Source: BOG-938 sp035524315 (lineage in GTDB: Bacteria; Pseudomonadota; Alphaproteobacteria; Caulobacterales; Caulobacteraceae). Taken from it: DNA of 64,000 bases. This document shows, piece after piece, positions 35,656 through 46,757 of the stretch. The translations under genes were made by a program, and so were the position numbers. The first letter of the stretch is position 1; the number at the start of each line of letters is the position of its first letter. The notes under the pieces were generated by a model, which saw nothing but the letters and a program-made list of their open reading frames with translations, did not search any database and was not told the origin of the DNA. The stretch spans positions 36,132 to 100,131 of the forward strand of contig DATKPD010000085.1 in assembly GCA_035524315.1 (NCBI GenBank), given 5' to 3'.

Positions 35656-36794
35656 GGGGCGGCACCGCCCGTGTTCGCGCTTCCATGGCCGCGCTTGGAC
35701 AGGACGACGGCCAGCCACTGCAGGCGCGGCACCTCCGACACGATGGCGATCACCACCACCGTCAGCAAGGTGGAGAACAACGCGCCGGTGATGCCGAAGA
35801 TCGCGTTCCAGAACCCCAGCGAAACCAGCACGATCACCGGATCCACGTCCAGCCGCTCGCCCTGAAGGCGCGGCAGCAGCACGCTGTCGATGGCGATGAC
35901 GGTGGCTTCAAGGGCCACGCCCATCAGCACGGGGCGCAGGCCAAGATCGTATTGGGCCGCGCATAGGGCCACCGGCAGGATCACGGCGGCGGCCGGCCCG
36001 ATGATCGGGATGAACGAGGCGAGGAAGGCCAGGAAGGCCAGGAACAGGGCGTTGTCCAAGCCCGCCAGGCGCATGACCACCCAGAAGATCAGCGCCAGTA
36101 GCGCGCCTTTGAACGCCTGCAGGCCGACATAGCTTTCCGCCCCCAGCCGCACCCGCTGGAACACGCGCTCGGCGTGACTGCGCGACTCGGCCGTCTTGAA
36201 CAGCCGGTCCAGCTTGCTGGCGAAGGTGCGCCGCGACGCCAGGATGAAGCCGAGGTACACGATCACCAGCAGAAGGCCGGTGGCGAAGCGTCGGATGGCC
36301 GACAGCAGGCCGAATCCCAGGGACTTGAAGTCGATGGCCTCGCTCAGCGGCTTGTCCGACAGGGGCAGGCCCAGGCGGTCGGACAGGTCGTAGACCAGGT
36401 CCTGGCCGCGATGGGCGGCCTCGGCCAGGCTCAGGCTGAACCGTGGCGCGGCCCGCCAGATCAGGGCGCCGGACGCGCCGAGCAGGATGATGATGAAGGC
36501 GAAGGCCGCGCCCACCCGCACCCATTCGGGCGTGCGCGGCGCCCACCGCCCAACCTGGTCCGCCAGGATGTCGATCAGGAACAGCGAGAACACCGCGACG
36601 ATCAGCGGCGTCAGCAGTTCCTGCAGCCAGTGGGCGGCGGCGAAGCAGCTCAGGACCGCGATGATCAGAACGCTGTTGGTCAGCACGCTGTTCGCGCCAA
36701 GGCGCGAGCCGGCGCCGGAGTCGGCGCCCGGCCCTTTGGCAGGTCTGTCATCCATGCGGAATAATGCTCTTTCGCCCACACCTTGAGCGCTCAT
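35652..36794 (-). CDS. AI-2E family transporter
   Basis: A 380-residue (or 367-residue) membrane protein. Several long hydrophobic segments occur, e.g. VLIIAVLSCFAAAHWL, LIVAVFSLFLIDILAD and FIIILLGASGALIW. The C-terminal half has FASFIPIIGPAAAVILPVAL-type helices, with F-I-P-I-I-G typical of the AI-2E/PerM family. Members export quorum-sensing autoinducer-2, act as Na+/H+ antiporters, or are uncharacterised. Starts at 36794 and 36755 are both possible; neither has a clear ribosome-binding site. Confidence 0.85.
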   Translation of the reverse strand: MSAQGVGERALFRMDDRPAKGPGADSGAGSRLGANSVLTNSVLIIAVLSCFAAAHWLQELLTPLIVAVFSLFLIDILADQVGRWAPRTPEWVRVGAAFAFIIILLGASGALIWRAAPRFSLSLAEAAHRGQDLVYDLSDRLGLPLSDKPLSEAIDFKSLGFGLLSAIRRFATGLLLVIVYLGFILASRRTFASKLDRLFKTAESRSHAERVFQRVRLGAESYVGLQAFKGALLALIFWVVMRLAGLDNALFLAFLAFLASFIPIIGPAAAVILPVALCAAQYDLGLRPVLMGVALEATVIAIDSVLLPRLQGERLDVDPVIVLVSLGFWNAIFGITGALFSTLLTVVVIAIVSEVPRLQWLAVVLSKRGHGSANTGGAAP

Positions 36795-36891
36795 CCTAGG
36801 CTTAGCCTCGGCAACGCGCCAGCGGCTCGCGTCGCGGCGCCGCAGCCCGCCGCGACTGGCGTGGCGGCTCGGCCCGCGCTAAGCCCTTGCC

Positions 36892-38532
36892 ATGGCTTCG
36901 TTCGCGAAAACCTGTTCCAGGCTCGGCGTCGGGCGTCCGCCGCGCGCGGCCCTGGAGTTCCTGCACACGCGACTGCCCGGCTGGCGGGCCTGGGCGGCGG
37001 TGTTCGCGGGCATGCTGATCCTGATGTCGACGGCGTTCCTGGCCGGGCGGCCTTCGGTGTTCTTCGACACGGACGGCTACTACCTGATGGGCGAGAACCT
37101 GACCCAGGTGATCAAGAGCCTGCCGGAGGCGGTCGTCACCGGCGGGGCCAGCCTGCACAAGCCGGTGTCGGACGACGACCAGATCGACGTGGCCATCATG
37201 GGCGCCCGCTCGCCCTATTACGGCCTGCTGCTTTACGCGGCCGACAAGATCGGCGGGGCGTGGCTGCTGGCGGCGATCCAGGCTCTGGCGGCGGCGTGGA
37301 TGATCTATCTGGCCTGGCGGGCGTGCGCGCCCAAGGCCCCGTTGTGGAGTTATCTGGCCCTGGCAGGGGGACTGGCCGTGGGCGCCACCCTGCCGTTGTT
37401 CGCCACTTTCATGATGCCCGACGTGTTCGCAGGTCTGGCGGGCCTGGGCATGGTGCTGCTGCTGGCCTATGGCGACCGCTTGAGCCGCGTAAGCAAGATC
37501 GGCGTGACCGCCCTGATGGCGGCCAGCTTCAGCTTTCACACCTCCCACTCGGCCACGGTGCTGCTGTGTCTTGCGCCGGCGATGGTCTTGCTCTGGCTGC
37601 TCAAGGCGCCGGCGCGCCAGACGGTGCGGGGCGCGGCCCTGGTGCTGGCGGCGGCGCTCGTGTCCATGGCGGCCGGCAAACTCTATGCCGGGGCCTTCGA
37701 GATGCGCACGGGCCACGCGCTGGGCCGACCGCCGTTCCTTATGGCCCGCATGCTGGCCGACGGGCCCGGCCGCGCCTATCTGGAGAAGGTCTGCACCGGA
37801 CCCGACACCCCGTATGTGGTCTGCCGCTTCAAGGGCGATTCCCTGGCGCGCTCGGATGACATCCTGTGGGAGGACAAGCCGGGGCTGGGCGTGTTCGACA
37901 TGGTCAAGCCGCCTGATCAGCTGTTGATGGAGCAGCAGCAGGGCGACTTCATCCGGGGCGTGATCGCCTTCGATCCGGCCGGGGTGCTGGGCTCGGCGCT
38001 GCGCAACTGGTGGCGCCAGTTGACCAAGGTGTCGTCGCACGACCCCTTGCGCGATCCGCGCGCGTTCCTCGCCAACGAGTATTGGCAGACCACGCGCCTG
38101 GTCGACCTCATCCCCAACGCCCGCGCGTGCAAGCCGATCGGACCGGGTTGCCGCCCGCTGCTTAGTCCCACGCCGCTCAAGTGGTGGCACGTGGCGGTGA
38201 TCTTCGCCTCGGCTCTGTACGGGGTGTGGCGTCTGACCCGGGCCGACGTGATGGCGGCCTTGCTCGATCGTGAGCGGCCTTGGGCCCATCCGGTCGTGCG
38301 TCTGGCCGCCGCCTGCGTGATCCTGGCGGCGCTGGTGGCCGTGAACGCGGCGGTGTGCGGCATATTGTCGGGACCTTTTTCGCGCTATCAGGCGCGGATC
38401 GTGTGGCTGGCGCCGATGGCGGCGGGTCTGATCGCCTGCGCCCTGGGCCCCGCGCCTTTGATGGCCCGGGTGCTGAGCCGGGTGCGCCTGCGGGTGTCGG
38501 GGGCTTCGGCCCAGGCCGGCCGCGCCGGCTGA
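36892..38532 (+). CDS. Polytopic membrane protein of unknown function (GT-C-like)
   Basis: A 546-residue protein with about 8-10 hydrophobic helices clustered in residues 35-240 and 425-520, and a soluble loop of about 150 residues between. Early after the first helix it has a D-T-D-G-Y motif (FFDTDGYYLMGENL), a position where GT-C glycosyltransferases carry catalytic acidic residues. The resemblance is only topological. It lies alone between prfA and prmC, facing away from the AI-2E gene. No function is proposed. Confidence 0.75.
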   Translation: MASFAKTCSRLGVGRPPRAALEFLHTRLPGWRAWAAVFAGMLILMSTAFLAGRPSVFFDTDGYYLMGENLTQVIKSLPEAVVTGGASLHKPVSDDDQIDVAIMGARSPYYGLLLYAADKIGGAWLLAAIQALAAAWMIYLAWRACAPKAPLWSYLALAGGLAVGATLPLFATFMMPDVFAGLAGLGMVLLLAYGDRLSRVSKIGVTALMAASFSFHTSHSATVLLCLAPAMVLLWLLKAPARQTVRGAALVLAAALVSMAAGKLYAGAFEMRTGHALGRPPFLMARMLADGPGRAYLEKVCTGPDTPYVVCRFKGDSLARSDDILWEDKPGLGVFDMVKPPDQLLMEQQQGDFIRGVIAFDPAGVLGSALRNWWRQLTKVSSHDPLRDPRAFLANEYWQTTRLVDLIPNARACKPIGPGCRPLLSPTPLKWWHVAVIFASALYGVWRLTRADVMAALLDRERPWAHPVVRLAAACVILAALVAVNAAVCGILSGPFSRYQARIVWLAPMAAGLIACALGPAPLMARVLSRVRLRVSGASAQAGRAG

Positions 38533-38614
38533 TCGGCGCCGCGAGCCTTGTTCGCCGCCGCCGGTCATGCCAAGTGCGAACCGGTTGCGTTGCGCTTTTG
38601 AGGATGATTGCCGC

Positions 38615-39469
38615 ATGACGGAAACGCTGGTCCAGGCCTGGACCCGGGCGCGCCGGCGCCTCGAGGCGGCCGGAATCGACGGGCCGGTGCTCGACGCGCG
38701 CCTGCTGGTCGAGGCCGCCGCAGGCGCCAGCCGATCCGACATCCTGACCGATCCGCACAGGGCGCTCAGCGCCGAGCAGGTGCAGACCCTCGATTCCTAT
38801 CTCGACCGGCGCATCGCGCGCGAACCGGTCAGTCATATCCTGGGGCGCAAGGGTTTCTGGACCATCGAGCTGAAGGTCACGCCAGACGTACTGACGCCGC
38901 GGCCCGACACCGAGACCATTGTCGGCGCGGTGCTCAAGTGCCTGAAGGAAGACGGGGCCGCCGACATTCTCGATCTCGGGTCCGGTTCGGGCGCCATCCT
39001 GCTGGCCATACTGTCCGAGCGGCTCATGGCCCACGGCGTGGGTGTGGATGTCTCTGCCGCGGCGATCGAGGTGGCGCGCGAGAACGCGGCGCTGCTGGGG
39101 CTGCAGGACCGCGCGGCGTTCCTGCACGCCTCATGGACCGAGGGTCAGCCCGATGACGCTTTCGACATTGTGGTCTCGAACCCGCCGTACATCCCCACCG
39201 GCGACATCGCGGGCCTGGAGCCCGAGGTGGCCGAGCGCGAGCCCCGGTTGGCGCTGGATGGCGGGGCCGACGGGCTGGACGCCTATCGTCTGCTGGCCCC
39301 CGAGGTGCTGCGCGTGCTCAAGCCGGGGGGGCTGTTCGCCCTGGAAATCGGTCATGACCAGGGTGCGGCGGTCAAGGCGATGATGACCCAGGCCGGGGGC
39401 GCGGCGGTGCAGGTTCTGGGCGATCTGGGCGGGCGCGACCGCGCGATCTTCGGTCGCAAGCCGGGCTGA
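38615..39469 (+). CDS. prmC: Release factor glutamine methyltransferase PrmC (HemK)
   Basis: A 284-residue enzyme that methylates the Gln of the G-G-Q motif in release factors. AdoMet motif I is ILDLGSGSGAILLA and the catalytic N-P-P-Y is in VVSNPPYIPTGDI. The N-terminal helical domain has REPVSHILGRKGFW, typical for the family. The ATG at 38615 is chosen; an upstream in-frame start at 38567 is less likely. The usual partner prfA is three genes upstream on the same strand. Confidence 0.95.
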   Translation: MTETLVQAWTRARRRLEAAGIDGPVLDARLLVEAAAGASRSDILTDPHRALSAEQVQTLDSYLDRRIAREPVSHILGRKGFWTIELKVTPDVLTPRPDTETIVGAVLKCLKEDGAADILDLGSGSGAILLAILSERLMAHGVGVDVSAAAIEVARENAALLGLQDRAAFLHASWTEGQPDDAFDIVVSNPPYIPTGDIAGLEPEVAEREPRLALDGGADGLDAYRLLAPEVLRVLKPGGLFALEIGHDQGAAVKAMMTQAGGAAVQVLGDLGGRDRAIFGRKPG

Positions 39470-39734
39470 AGCTCAATTTCAATAAAGGCCTTGGAAAACC
39501 TCGACTCATTCGTTAGATCAGGATTGTCTTCACCCAAATCGTCGGACTGAGCGTTCTAAAAAGGAGCGCGGAGGCAACCGGCTCGGCGCAACCGAAGTTT
39601 ACGGTGCGCCGCATGGGAACCGGGGGTCGAGAGGCTCGCGGCCGTCATCGGCCACGAGCATAGACTCCCGAAGAGACATTTCGATCGCAGCGCTTGGGAC
39701 GGTCCGCAAGCGGCGTCGATACGGTCAGCGATAG

Positions 39735-40709
39735 ATGAGAGATTTCAAGGGTATGAAGCGGCAACGCGGCCGCAACCGAGGTGGAAACACCGGCGGTGGC
39801 GGCGGTGGCAAGCCTCAGCAGAACATCAACCGGGCCTTCGATTCCAATGGCCCGGATGGGGTGAAAATCCGCGGCAACGCCCAACACGTGTTCGAGAAGT
39901 ACCAGCAACTGGCGCGCGATGCGGCGTCAGGCGGCGACCGGGTGCTCGCCGAAGGCTACCTGCAGCACGCCGAGCACTATTTCCGGGTGCTGCGCGCCTT
40001 CCAGCCGCAGCGTCCGCCGTCCGATTTCCTCGGCCGCGACTCGTTCGGCTCGGGCCTGGATATCGACTTCGAGGACGACGGCGCCAACAGCTTCACCGAC
40101 GGCGAGGTCGGCGGCGAGGGCGAGGGCCAAACCTCGGCCGAGGGCGAGAGCTTCGAGAGCCGCGGCGAACAGCAAGGCCGCGACCAGAACCGCAACGACC
40201 AGAACCGCAACGACCAGAATCGCGGCGAGCAGCGCGACTGGGGCCGCGAGCGGCGCGAACAGCGCCAGCGCGACGAGCAACGGCCGCGCGACGACCGCCC
40301 TCGCGACGAACAACGCCCCCGCGACGACCGTCCCCGGGACGAGCAGCGTCCCCGTGAAGACCGTGCTCGTGATGACCGGCCCCGGGACGACCGTCCGCGC
40401 GACGATCGCCCCCGAGACCGCTTCCGCAACGAGAACCGCTACGACCGCGCCGATCGGCCGCGCGAGGAGCGCGATCCCTTGGCGGTGGTCGAGCCCGAAG
40501 CCGCCGCGCCGCTTGGCGACAGCGGCCATCAACTGCGCTCGCAGGATGGCGGCCTGAGCCCGGCGCCGGCCTTCCTCCAAGCCCGCGCCGACCGTCCGCC
40601 CGAGGCCATCGCCGAGGAAAGCGAGCCGCGCCGGACCCGCCGTCGCCGCGCCCCGCGCAGCTTCGAGGGCGACGCCGGCCCGGCTCCGGCCGAAACCGAA
40701 GAGGTTTGA
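39735..40709 (+). CDS. DUF4167 domain protein with Arg/Asp repeat region
   Basis: A 324-residue protein. Residues about 5-95 match DUF4167: a basic G-R-N-R-G-G-N start, then QNINRAFDSNGPDGVKIRG and a helical block ending HAEHYFRVL. Residues about 130-250 are low-complexity repeats of N-D-Q-N-R followed by R-P-R-D-D-R-P-R-D-E-Q, giving an alternating charged, disordered tail. The last 60 residues are Arg-rich too. DUF4167 is mostly alphaproteobacterial; a nucleic-acid-binding role is plausible but unproven. The 265-nt gap upstream contains no gene I can support. Confidence 0.85.
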   Translation: MRDFKGMKRQRGRNRGGNTGGGGGGKPQQNINRAFDSNGPDGVKIRGNAQHVFEKYQQLARDAASGGDRVLAEGYLQHAEHYFRVLRAFQPQRPPSDFLGRDSFGSGLDIDFEDDGANSFTDGEVGGEGEGQTSAEGESFESRGEQQGRDQNRNDQNRNDQNRGEQRDWGRERREQRQRDEQRPRDDRPRDEQRPRDDRPRDEQRPREDRARDDRPRDDRPRDDRPRDRFRNENRYDRADRPREERDPLAVVEPEAAAPLGDSGHQLRSQDGGLSPAPAFLQARADRPPEAIAEESEPRRTRRRRAPRSFEGDAGPAPAETEEV

Positions 40710-40729
40710 GCGCCCGCCGATGGCGGGGC

Positions 40730-40758
40730 CTTGTGTGGCGCCATTGCCACACCTAAAT
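40730..40758 (+). promoter_or_regulatory. Candidate heat-shock (RpoH-type) promoter of clpB
   Basis: CTTG at 40730-40733, an 18-nt spacer and CCTAAAT at 40752-40758 resemble the alphaproteobacterial sigma-32 pattern CTTG-N17/18-CYTAT. The spacer carries a perfect 6-bp inverted repeat, TGTGGC and GCCACA. Position about 65-95 nt before clpB fits its expected heat-shock control. The match is inferred by eye and the second box is imperfect. Confidence 0.4.
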
Positions 40759-40824
40759 GCAGCCCCAGAGTGGGTCGGCGCCTGATAGGGTCGGCCCGCC
40801 ATGTCGCCATCGAATGGGGCCTGC

Positions 40825-43404
<2,580 letters not shown>

Positions 43405-43429
43405 GGGCGGTCCTCGTCGCCAGCGGCGT

Positions 43430-43462
43430 CCGGCTCATCCGCGCGAACGCGGGATGAGCCGG
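43430..43462 (+). terminator. Hairpin after clpB (no U-tract)
   Basis: An 11-bp perfect inverted repeat CCGGCTCATCC / GGATGAGCCGG with an 11-nt loop lies 26 nt past the clpB stop. The hairpin is stable but no T-run follows, so it may protect the 3' end of the mRNA or act with Rho rather than be a classical intrinsic terminator. Confidence 0.5.
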
Positions 43463-43633
43463 GCGAAGCCTAGCTGTCAGTGCGGCTTGAGGTCACGGTC
43501 GCGCCGTCGGCTTTGGTGGTCTAGGCACGCACCGCCGCGATGGATGATCTCACGGAGGTTCCGTCCGGACGCGTTCCGGTCTTGTCTCTTATCGGGCCAG
43601 ACGCATCGAAGCGGGGCCTAGCGCCTTACAGCG

Positions 43634-44377
43634 CTAGACCGCAAGGGCCGGGTCGTCCTGACGCTTGCCGGTGCGCCACAGGACCAACACCCCGACGAAC
43701 ACCAAGCCGCTGCAGAGGGTCGACAGGGGCAGGCCGACCGCTTTGTTGTCGGCGAACCAATCGCCGATCGCGGTGCCGGCGGTGCGGGCCACGCCCACCA
43801 CCAGCCAGTAGCCGAGGATCACCGACATGACCTTCTGCCGATAGAGCAGCAGCGCGCCCGCCAGCACCAAGGGTAGCACGAGAGCCGCGAGATTCTCGCC
43901 AATGGTCTTCTCGAAATAGTCGCCGAGCACCGTGCCGAAGATGCCGGCCAGCAGCATGGTCACCCAATAGCGCGCGTCGGTGTCGGGCATGGATTTGGGC
44001 GTGAGATGCTCGTTCTTGGCCCGGGCGGCGGAATAGGCCCACAAGGCTAGCACGGCGATGGCCGCGCCGAAGCTGAGGCTGAGGACCAGGCGGTCGATAT
44101 GCATGCCATGCCGCCCGGCCATGTAGTCGGCGATGTTGGTCGCGCCGGTGCGCATGATGATGATGCACAGCCAATAGTAGGCTTCGTGCGTCAGCTTGTC
44201 GAAGCGCTCGGCGATGAACACCAGAAGGAACAGCCCGATCAGGATGGGCAGGCCGCCCAGCAGGCCCAGGCCCGCTTCGTGGGCGTAGAAGTCGCCCATG
44301 TTGGTGCCGAAGATGCTGGCCAGGGCGATCCCGGTCCAGTAGCGGGGGTTGATGGTCGGCAGATGCCTGGCCTGCAT
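43634..44377 (-). CDS. COG4705-like membrane protein with internal duplication
   Basis: A 247-residue protein with about eight membrane helices. The two halves repeat: RYWTGIALASIFGTNMGDFY against RYWVTMLLAGIFGTVLGDYF, and YYWLCIIIMRTGATNIADY against YWLVVGVARTAGTAIGDWF. Each ends in a conserved Gly/Ala-Asp-aromatic motif inside a helix. This is the pattern of the uncharacterised membrane-anchored family COG4705. A transport role is conceivable but not shown. Confidence 0.75.
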   Translation of the reverse strand: MQARHLPTINPRYWTGIALASIFGTNMGDFYAHEAGLGLLGGLPILIGLFLLVFIAERFDKLTHEAYYWLCIIIMRTGATNIADYMAGRHGMHIDRLVLSLSFGAAIAVLALWAYSAARAKNEHLTPKSMPDTDARYWVTMLLAGIFGTVLGDYFEKTIGENLAALVLPLVLAGALLLYRQKVMSVILGYWLVVGVARTAGTAIGDWFADNKAVGLPLSTLCSGLVFVGVLVLWRTGKRQDDPALAV

Positions 44378-44513
44378 GGCGTTCCTCTTGGCGGGTCCCG
44401 ATGACCCGCGGAGCTATCGGACGGCGACTTTGCGGAAATATTGCCCGCTGTCACGTTGGCTATCTTCAATCAAAGGGCTGGGGGCCTGGGCGAGCCTCCG
44501 CTAGGCTGGGACG

Positions 44514-45068
44514 ATGTTTGAGGGCTGGGACAACTTCTACCTTTTGATCGGCGGGGCGGCCGGATCGCTGATCGGCCTGCTGTTCATTGTCGCCACCCTG
44601 TTCTCCGGCCGCGACCGCACGCGCATGCTGCGCGCCGCGGCGGTCTATACCACGCCCACGGTGTTCAACCTGTCGGTGGTGCTGGTGCTGAGCGCTATGG
44701 CTCTGGCGCCGGGGCTCAAGTCTGGGTTCGTGGGGGCCGCGTTGGCCGCCGCCGGCCTGATTGGCCTGGCGCACGGCGTGACGGTGATCTGGCGCTTCCG
44801 ATGGCTCAACGCCAATGAAAAACCTCATTGGAGCGACGCTTGGTGCTATTGCGCGGGTCCCGTCGCGGCCCATGTGGGACTTTTGTCCTGCGCCGCGCTG
44901 GCGTGGTTCGACGCGCACGCGGCGCCGCTGGCCCTCGCCGTGGTGCTGATGATCATGCTGCTTCTGGCCATTCGCAACGCCTGGGACCTGGTCACGTGGA
45001 TGGCGCCTGTGCGCGGCGCGGGCGAGGAATTGTCCACCACGCCGCCGGCGGACTACCCGGCGTCATGA
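44514..45068 (+). CDS. Hypothetical small polytopic membrane protein
   Basis: A 184-residue protein with five predicted membrane helices, the first two being NFYLLIGGAAGSLIGLLFIV and FNLSVVLVLSAMALAPGL. A Trp/Cys patch (DAWCYCAGP) follows helix 3. It resembles no family I recognise. It is divergent from the COG4705-like gene with about 136 nt between starts, so both promoters should be there. Confidence 0.7.
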   Translation: MFEGWDNFYLLIGGAAGSLIGLLFIVATLFSGRDRTRMLRAAAVYTTPTVFNLSVVLVLSAMALAPGLKSGFVGAALAAAGLIGLAHGVTVIWRFRWLNANEKPHWSDAWCYCAGPVAAHVGLLSCAALAWFDAHAAPLALAVVLMIMLLLAIRNAWDLVTWMAPVRGAGEELSTTPPADYPAS

Positions 45069-45264
45069 GCGTAACGTCCTGGCCGAGCCAATCGTCCAGA
45101 CCTTGACGCCTTCCACGGCGCACACCCCCCCGCAATTTCCTCTATCGACCGCAGCTGTCGACAGGGGCCTGGATGATCGGAGGCTCATCGTCCCAGGCAG
45201 GAACGACGCCGGCGACCGGATGTAAGGCAGGCGATGGGTCCGAATCGAACGAATGCCGCCAAGG

Positions 45265-45345
45265 TCAGAAATGGTGCGAGCACATCGCCAGAAGCAGAAT
45301 GATCGGGATCGGCACGCCAATGAAGTAGAGCAGGATCGAGCGCAT
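45265..45345 (-). CDS. 26-residue single-helix membrane protein
   Basis: A short frame, ATG to TGA, encoding MRSILLYFIGVPIPIILLLA followed by M-C-S-H-H-F. The protein is a single membrane helix with an internal P-I-P and a His pair at the end. The start is preceded by AAGGAC with 8-nt spacing, and the frame is otherwise alone in its stretch. Small proteins with a V-P-I-P-I-I core are common in alphaproteobacterial genomes and usually annotated as hypothetical; that recollection is from memory. It is too short for ordinary gene finders. Confidence 0.6.
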   Translation of the reverse strand: MRSILLYFIGVPIPIILLLAMCSHHF

Positions 45346-45496
45346 GGGATTTGTCCTTGTTCGCCAATCCAACGCGCTGGCGCGGCCCTCGGTTGCTGTC
45401 GACCGTCGCGGCGCAAATCGTCGCAGGATTCTATCCCCGCTTAAGGCCTCGGGGTCGTGTTGCTAACGTGATCGCCGAAGCGGGCGGGGCCTGGGC

Positions 45497-45754
45497 ATGA
45501 TCGATAGCGAAGACATTGTGCGCGAGCTGCGCACATTGCTCCCGGGCGCGAGCCGTGGATCGGCTTTAGGGCTGGGCATGATGCTCGGCATGGACGTGAT
45601 CGCCGCGGGCGACGCCACGCGCTGGCTTCGCCTTGGTATTCCCCATCCGCCGTTAATGGCGTGCCTGATCGCCAGCTTGCTGCTGCTGATCGCCTTACTG
45701 GAGCTCGAGCACGAGCGTCTGCGTAAGATGCGCAGACAGAAGACCGGCCGCTGA
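45497..45754 (+). CDS. Hypothetical small membrane protein
   Basis: An 85-residue protein with one or two hydrophobic segments (SALGLGMMLGMDVIAAG and MACLIASLLLLIALLELE) and a basic C-terminal tail. The start has only a weak GGGGCC site. It does not resemble a known family. Hydrophobic composition and position in a gap argue for a real gene, but the evidence is modest. Confidence 0.5.
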   Translation: MIDSEDIVRELRTLLPGASRGSALGLGMMLGMDVIAAGDATRWLRLGIPHPPLMACLIASLLLLIALLELEHERLRKMRRQKTGR

Positions 45755-45779
45755 AGAGGCCTGGGCGCGCGGCGGCTGA

Positions 45780-46751
45780 TTAGACCTTGGCCACAGCCAG
45801 ATCGCCATCCGCCGACGTCGGGCGAACCTGCCCAGAAGCGTGGCCGTAAAAGCGGAACTTGAACGGCGGGAACCACAGGATCTTACCCAAGCCGCGCGCC
45901 GCGCGGTCCAGGGCGTAGGCGCGGTCAGGGGCGCGCAGTGCGCATTTCCCCGCCGCCAGGACGCCGTAGACGACCAGCTGGGCGAGACCGACCGCCATCC
46001 AATAGAGGACTTTAAACGGCCGTCCGCCGGCGGCGCTCATCACCGTCGGACCCTGGCCGTAGGCGAAGGCCCGCCTCAGCGTGTAGCCGAGCCTTAGCCG
46101 GTCGGGCGAGGGATCCTCCCATACCCACGCCTGCGCCGCCCAGGCGAAGCGCGCGCCGCGGTCTTTCATGCCGCCGAACAAGAGGTCGTCCTCGCCGCCG
46201 GTCTGGTTTCGCGCGCTGTCGAACGGGCGCTGGGGATCGGGCAGGGCGGCGCGCCGCACCAGGCTGTTCCCGCAGCCGTAAAAGCCCGTGATCGCCCCCG
46301 TTTCGGCTGGCCCCACGCGCGAGAAGAACTGCTCCAGATAAGGCCGGTGCTGAATGACGCCGGCGGGCGCTCGCCCGCGCACGGGTCCAAACACCACGTC
46401 CGATCCATGAGCCTGCATCGCGCTCAGCAGTTCGGCCAGCCAGTGCGGCGGCGCCTCCTCGTCGTCGTCGAGAAAGGCGATCAGCTCGCCCCGGGCCTGC
46501 GCCAGGGCGGCGTTGCGAACATTGGCCACGCCGGGCCGCGGTTCATGAACGTAGCGCACCGGGCAGGGCGCCTGGGCGGCAAGCCGCTCGGCCACGGCGC
46601 GGGCGGATGGCGCCTGGTCGTTGTCGGCGATCACCAGCTCCACGCGGGTGAAGTCCACGCCCTGCTGGCGCAGGACCGAGCCCGCCGCAAGCGTGAGCGG
46701 TTCCGCGCGTCGCTGGGTCGGGATCACCACCGAAACAGTCGGCCCAGCCAT
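45780..46751 (-). CDS. Glycosyltransferase family 2
   Basis: A 323-residue GT-A glycosyltransferase. The N-terminal VSVVIPTQRRAEPLTLA and VIADND are the nucleotide-sugar-binding strand motifs. The metal-binding DxD equivalent is F-L-D-D-D-E-E-A-P. One or two C-terminal hydrophobic segments (about 245-275) suggest membrane attachment. The gene starts 6 nt after the acyltransferase gene stops, so the two form an operon, probably for an exopolysaccharide or glycan. Confidence 0.9.
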   Translation of the reverse strand: MAGPTVSVVIPTQRRAEPLTLAAGSVLRQQGVDFTRVELVIADNDQAPSARAVAERLAAQAPCPVRYVHEPRPGVANVRNAALAQARGELIAFLDDDEEAPPHWLAELLSAMQAHGSDVVFGPVRGRAPAGVIQHRPYLEQFFSRVGPAETGAITGFYGCGNSLVRRAALPDPQRPFDSARNQTGGEDDLLFGGMKDRGARFAWAAQAWVWEDPSPDRLRLGYTLRRAFAYGQGPTVMSAAGGRPFKVLYWMAVGLAQLVVYGVLAAGKCALRAPDRAYALDRAARGLGKILWFPPFKFRFYGHASGQVRPTSADGDLAVAKV

Positions 46752-46757
46752 GGCGGC

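Noticed and set aside
36802..38742. 646-codon open frame on the - strand over the GT-C-like gene
   Set aside because: The + strand frame has membrane helices and a proper start; the - strand product is Arg/Gln/His-rich as expected from a shadow.
43540..43830. 96-codon frame on the + strand after clpB
   Set aside because: It runs into the antisense of the membrane-protein gene at 43634-44377 and has an Arg/Pro/Cys-rich shadow-like composition.
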